Shown: piece after piece, positions 60,801 through 64,000 of the stretch
Layout of the letters: each line of letters begins with the position of its first letter
Numbering within the stretch: position 1 is the first letter of the stretch
Origin: Casuarina equisetifolia
Taxonomy: Eukaryota; Streptophyta; Magnoliopsida; Fagales; Casuarinaceae
Assembly (NCBI GenBank): GCA_028551475.1
Contig: CM052356.1
Location: 20,177,884-20,241,883 of the forward strand
Length of the DNA stretch: 64,000 nt
Direction of reading: 5' to 3'
The notes under the pieces: generated by a model
The model's input: only the letters and a program-made list of their open reading frames with translations
The model's database searches: none
What the model was told of the DNA's origin: nothing
Position numbers and translations under genes: made by a program

Positions 60801-61305
60801 CACGAACGTGCGCTCCATGTCTTTCGTGGGGACGCACGAATATCTTGCACCGGAGATCATCCGAGGAGAGGGTCATGGCAGTGCAGTGGACTGGTGGACA
60901 TTCGGGATCTTCTTGTACGAGCTGTTACATGGGACAACTCCCTTCAAAGGACCAGGAAACCGTGCCACGCTCTTCAACGTTGTAGGCCAGCCGCTGAGGT
61001 TTCCTGAAACTCCACACATCAGTTTCATAGCTCGTGATCTGATCCGTGGACTTCTGGTGAAGGAACCAGACAAGCGAATCGCGTTCAAAAGGGGTGCTAC
61101 AGAAATTAAACAACACCCATTTTTCGAGGGAGTGAATTGGGCACTTGTCAGAAGCGCCATGCCTCCCCACGTTCCTGAACCTGTGGACTTCTCTCACTAT
61201 GCCACCAAAGAGACAATCACTGCAGAGAAGAAGATAGCAGAAATTGGAACCTTGAAGAGCAACGATTTTACTAATGATTCTTATATAGATTTTGAGTACT
61301 TCTAG
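57884..61305 (+). CDS. AGC-VIII protein kinase, D6PK/G11A-like, 3 exons
   Basis: Ser/Thr kinase of the plant AGC-VIII group; relatives phosphorylate PIN auxin transporters at the plasma membrane. The exons are 57884-57922, 58118-58998 and 60459-61305, giving 588 residues, close to rice G11A. The first exon encodes only 13 residues ([13 protein letters not shown]). Residues 14 to about 200 form a Ser/Pro-rich tail. In the kinase domain the glycine loop is [12 protein letters not shown] (about 209-220), the ATP lysine is in FAMKVMDK (Lys233), the catalytic loop is YRDLKPENV (Asp329), and the metal motif is DFD (347-349) in place of DFG, a hallmark of this group. An insertion of about 75 residues then precedes [14 protein letters not shown] (about 427-439). 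The C-terminus IDFEYF resembles the PDK1-docking hydrophobic motif. The 1.46-kb second intron splits the Arg codon in AAR|FYASEV. All key residues are present, so it should be active. Confidence 0.95.
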
Positions 61306-61439
61306 ATGAATCTTGGGGGATTTAAAGCAAAGCAAAAAGGGAACTCCAAAGAGACATTTTTGTTGATGGTGTATTGCAGAATACTTTCCTGGAGCAGAAC
61401 ATTGATTTGATTGATTGGTTATTTCTTAAAGTGAAGAGA

Positions 61440-61445
61440 AATAAA
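61440..61445 (+). terminator. Possible polyadenylation signal of the kinase gene
   Basis: AATAAA about 135 bases after the stop codon, followed by a T-rich tract (61461-61480). Plausible but not decisive, since plant signals are loose. Confidence 0.4.
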
Positions 61446-62007
61446 TACTTCCTCGTAGAGTTTTTTTTTTTTTGTTTTTTTTGGTCGTTAATTAAGGTTG
61501 GCATTCAGGGACTTTTGCCAGCATGTTGAATGTGATTTTCTTGAATCCTTGTAATGTTAGCAACATATTAAGACGACTTCAGTTTTTATTCACCTTGCAG
61601 GTTTTGTAACATTGAAAATCCAGTATTTCATAGAAACTCTTGTATTATATTTTTATTCTTTTCCTTTTTCATTTTGTATGTGTAAAACCAGTTAAATTTC
61701 AAGGACCATCGTCAAACTTGTAGGCTAAATATAAGAAAAGTTACCAAAAAAGTTGGTCCTGCTTTTCTGTAGAGAAACGATTGAGAAATAGTAAGAAGAC
61801 TCCCTCGTAAGAGCAGGGTCAGCGTCAACCCCAGATGGGGCGGAGGATCCGGAGCGGATAGAAGAGTACAAAATTGAAGAAAAATATGTTGTAATTCGGT
61901 TTAGCATTTCCCCTTTTGCAAGTAACAAAACCAAACCGGCGATTCTTTGCTCTGCTGGCCGAGGGTTCAGGCTTCGAGAAGATTGAAGAAGAGAAGAATA
62001 AGAAGAA
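61446..62007. other. Kinase 3' flank and isocitrate dehydrogenase promoter/leader
   Basis: No gene. The last 150 bases before 62008 are richer in G+C and purines (gaagaagagaagaataagaa), typical of a plant 5' leader. Confidence 0.5.
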
Positions 62008-63810
62008 ATGGCGTTCCAGACCATAAAGGTGGCCAACCCCGTTGTCGAAATGGATGGTGATTTCCCCACTAAATTCTGCGACTTTTGGCTGACTTAATCA
62101 CTGGGTCTTGCTTACTTCGTCAATCAAATTTATACAGAAACATGTTCTTATAATTTTTGTGTGACGCAGGGGATGAAATGACCAGAGTCATTTGGAAATT
62201 AATCAGGGAAAAGGTTCTTTTTTATTTCTTAATCTTCTTCCCCTTCTCTCACTCATCAATCCTGTTGGGTTTTCCTCTTTTCTCGATATCTCACTCATCA
62301 ATCGGCAGCTTATATTTCCCTTCGTGGAGTTGGATATCAAGTACTTTGATCTTGGCCTTACTAATCGTGACGCCACTGATGACAAAGTTACAATTGAGAG
62401 CGCTCAAGCTACTCTTAAGTAATCCTTCTTTTCTTTTTTCTCTCGTTAAGCTTCGTTTCTTAGTGTTAATCGTTATAACTATTGCTTTCTTATTTTTCAT
62501 TGGAATCTGTAGCATAATTTTCTAGAGCCATCGGGTATGTACGCTCGTTAGCAGAGCTCTTGCAGAATGTGGTTTTGTTTCCTTTTCTCAATTGTTAGTC
62601 CTTCACTGGGAGCAATCAGTCTCTTGCTTCCTCTCTTTTTTATTCTTTGAATACCTTGCTTTTACAGTTGTCAAGTCTGTGCCTAGTTCTCACATTCTTT
62701 GCAGAGGACTTACACTAATTTATAAGTTCGGCACACATTTCACTACCCAAGAAGGTCATTTAATTTCATCCTGTTATTTTTTTTATTATTATTTTGTTGT
62801 AGGTATAACGTAGCAATAAAATGTGCAACTATAACTCCAGGTATGGATTCTTGAACTGAAACAGAAGATTGCAGATGTTTTAGTTTAACAGGTAAGTTTT
62901 TTTTCTACTAACTGGCTAACGTGTGAAAATGGTTGTTTTAGATGAAGCTCGTGTTAAGGAGTTTAACCTCAAAAAAATGTGGAAGAGTCCAAATGGAACA
63001 ATTCGGAACATTTTAAATGGTCAATGAACTTTCCTGATGTTTTTATTTTTCTGTTCTCTATTTCAGTTCATTTACCGAGATGTAAAGGGTCATACGGCTT
63101 TCTGTTCTGCAGGTACTGTCTTTAGAGAACCAATCATTTGCAAGAACATTCCCTGTCTTGTCCCAGGTTTGTAACCTTTTCTTGAAAATTTAGTATATCT
63201 TTATTTGATGCTGAAAGCGGCCCAGATTAAGTTGGATTCTCTTCAGGTTGGACCAAGCCAATATGCATTGGAAGACATGCTTTTGGGGATCAGTACCGAG
63301 CAACTGATACAGTTATACAAGGATCTGGAAAACTTAAGATGATTTTTGGTAAAATCCCATTACCAGCAGACAGCTCATTAATATTACTTCCCCTACTTTC
63401 AAAGATTTGTTAAACTGCTTGATAAAGCTCATTTCTGCTTAGTTTTTGATTCATATTTTCCATCAATATGTGTGGAATCCTCTTATTAAGGTTCATTGGG
63501 ATTGTTTGCAGTACCTGATGGACATGGTGAGAAGAAAGAGTTTGAGGTTTTCAACTTTTCCGGTGCTGGAGGTGTAGCTTTGTCCATGTATAACACAGAC
63601 GAGGTTCAGTTTCAACTGTTCCCCCTCAATTCCTTTTGTAGTCCGTGTTTGACTTGAGTTTAAATCTTTAGTATTGTTATCATCATGATTTTTACTTTGA
63701 ATGCAGTCTATAAATGCTTTTGCTGAGGCTTCAATGAACACTGCCTACCAGAAAAGGTGGCCACTATATCTTAGCACTAAAAACACCATCCTCAAGAAAT
63801 ATGATGGAAG
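62008..63810 (+). CDS. ICDH: NADP-dependent isocitrate dehydrogenase, cytosolic type (5' part, 9 exons)
   Basis: Oxidative decarboxylation of isocitrate to 2-oxoglutarate with NADPH production. The exons are 62008-62056, 62170-62213, 62309-62418, 62803-62840, 62942-63019, 63113-63166, 63247-63348, 63512-63603 and 63707-63810; all join in frame and give about 223 residues, roughly half of the usual 410-420. The start [22 protein letters not shown] has no transit peptide, so the protein is cytosolic. Substrate-binding residues lie in KSPNGTIRN (Ser96, Asn98, Arg102) and FREP (Arg111). Also visible are [36 protein letters not shown], and [19 protein letters not shown] at the end. The last donor (AAG|GTATGC, 63810) points to more exons beyond the window, so the enzyme is cut by the window edge, not damaged. 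It follows the kinase gene in the same direction, 0.7 kb downstream. Confidence 0.96.
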
Positions 63811-64000
63811 GTATGCTGTTACCTGTTCAGACATTTTTGTTTTCTCATCCTGCTCAATTTTTTCAATCATAACAAACTAAATTTTCAGAGAGAGAGATGG
63901 AATATTATGTGGTTCTTCATGGTTAAGAGTCTGTATGATTCCCACCTATGATAGTTCTCTCTTTTCTTTTCTTCCATGTGAAAAGTTGGTGTCTGTCTCT

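Noticed and set aside
60925..61335. A 136-codon minus-strand frame opposite the kinase
   Set aside because: It is a shadow of the kinase exon, with no independent signals.

Overview
The window is nuclear DNA of a flowering plant. Genes are split by GT-AG introns and are A+T-rich outside exons. Several retrotransposon families are present, and a fossil plastid tRNA is embedded. The protein families are all plant types: nepenthesin-like aspartic protease, AGC-VIII kinase with a DFD motif, plant nitrobindin, and plant NADP-isocitrate dehydrogenase. A woody eudicot such as grapevine is a plausible guess, but nothing here proves the species. Identities rest on recalled family motifs; no database search was possible.

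Layout. (1) 1-5.7 kb: a nepenthesin-type aspartic protease gene on the minus strand (AP1) with its flanks. (2) 5.7-21.7 kb: repeat-derived DNA, holding a probable long terminal repeat (LTR) fragment (about 7.8-9.97 kb), a small tandem repeat (13.2 kb) and a decayed Ty1/copia element (14.1-18.8 kb). (3) 21.7-29.7 kb: a second copy of region 1 with the paralogue AP2, later hit by a SINE and by a 5'-truncated LINE. (4) 29.7-40.2 kb: mostly noncoding DNA with a SINE-like piece, an unidentified open frame near 35 kb and a plastid-derived trnE fossil at 37.7 kb. (5) 40.2-46.9 kb: a Ty3/gypsy element on the minus strand, lacking its reverse transcriptase core and split by a solo LTR with a perfect 5-bp target duplication. 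(6) 46.9-48.3 kb: a degenerate minisatellite and a long ATT microsatellite. (7) 48.3-50.5 kb: AP3, an older paralogue of AP1 and AP2. (8) 53-64 kb: a gene-dense stretch with nitrobindin (minus), a D6PK/G11A-like AGC kinase (plus) and the 5' part of a cytosolic-type NADP-isocitrate dehydrogenase (plus, running off the window).

How it fits together. The three aspartic proteases share exon structure, splice phase, intron position and promoter blocks, so they form a local family built by duplication. AP1 and AP2 come from a recent multi-kilobase duplication. AP3 serves as an outgroup and suggests that AP1 has taken most of the changes, including in its TATA box. The three genes at the right end look like ordinary housekeeping or signalling genes with no evident functional link to the proteases. 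I did not find a convincing new biological system. The most informative material is the duplicated protease locus, where insertions and substitutions can be ordered in time.
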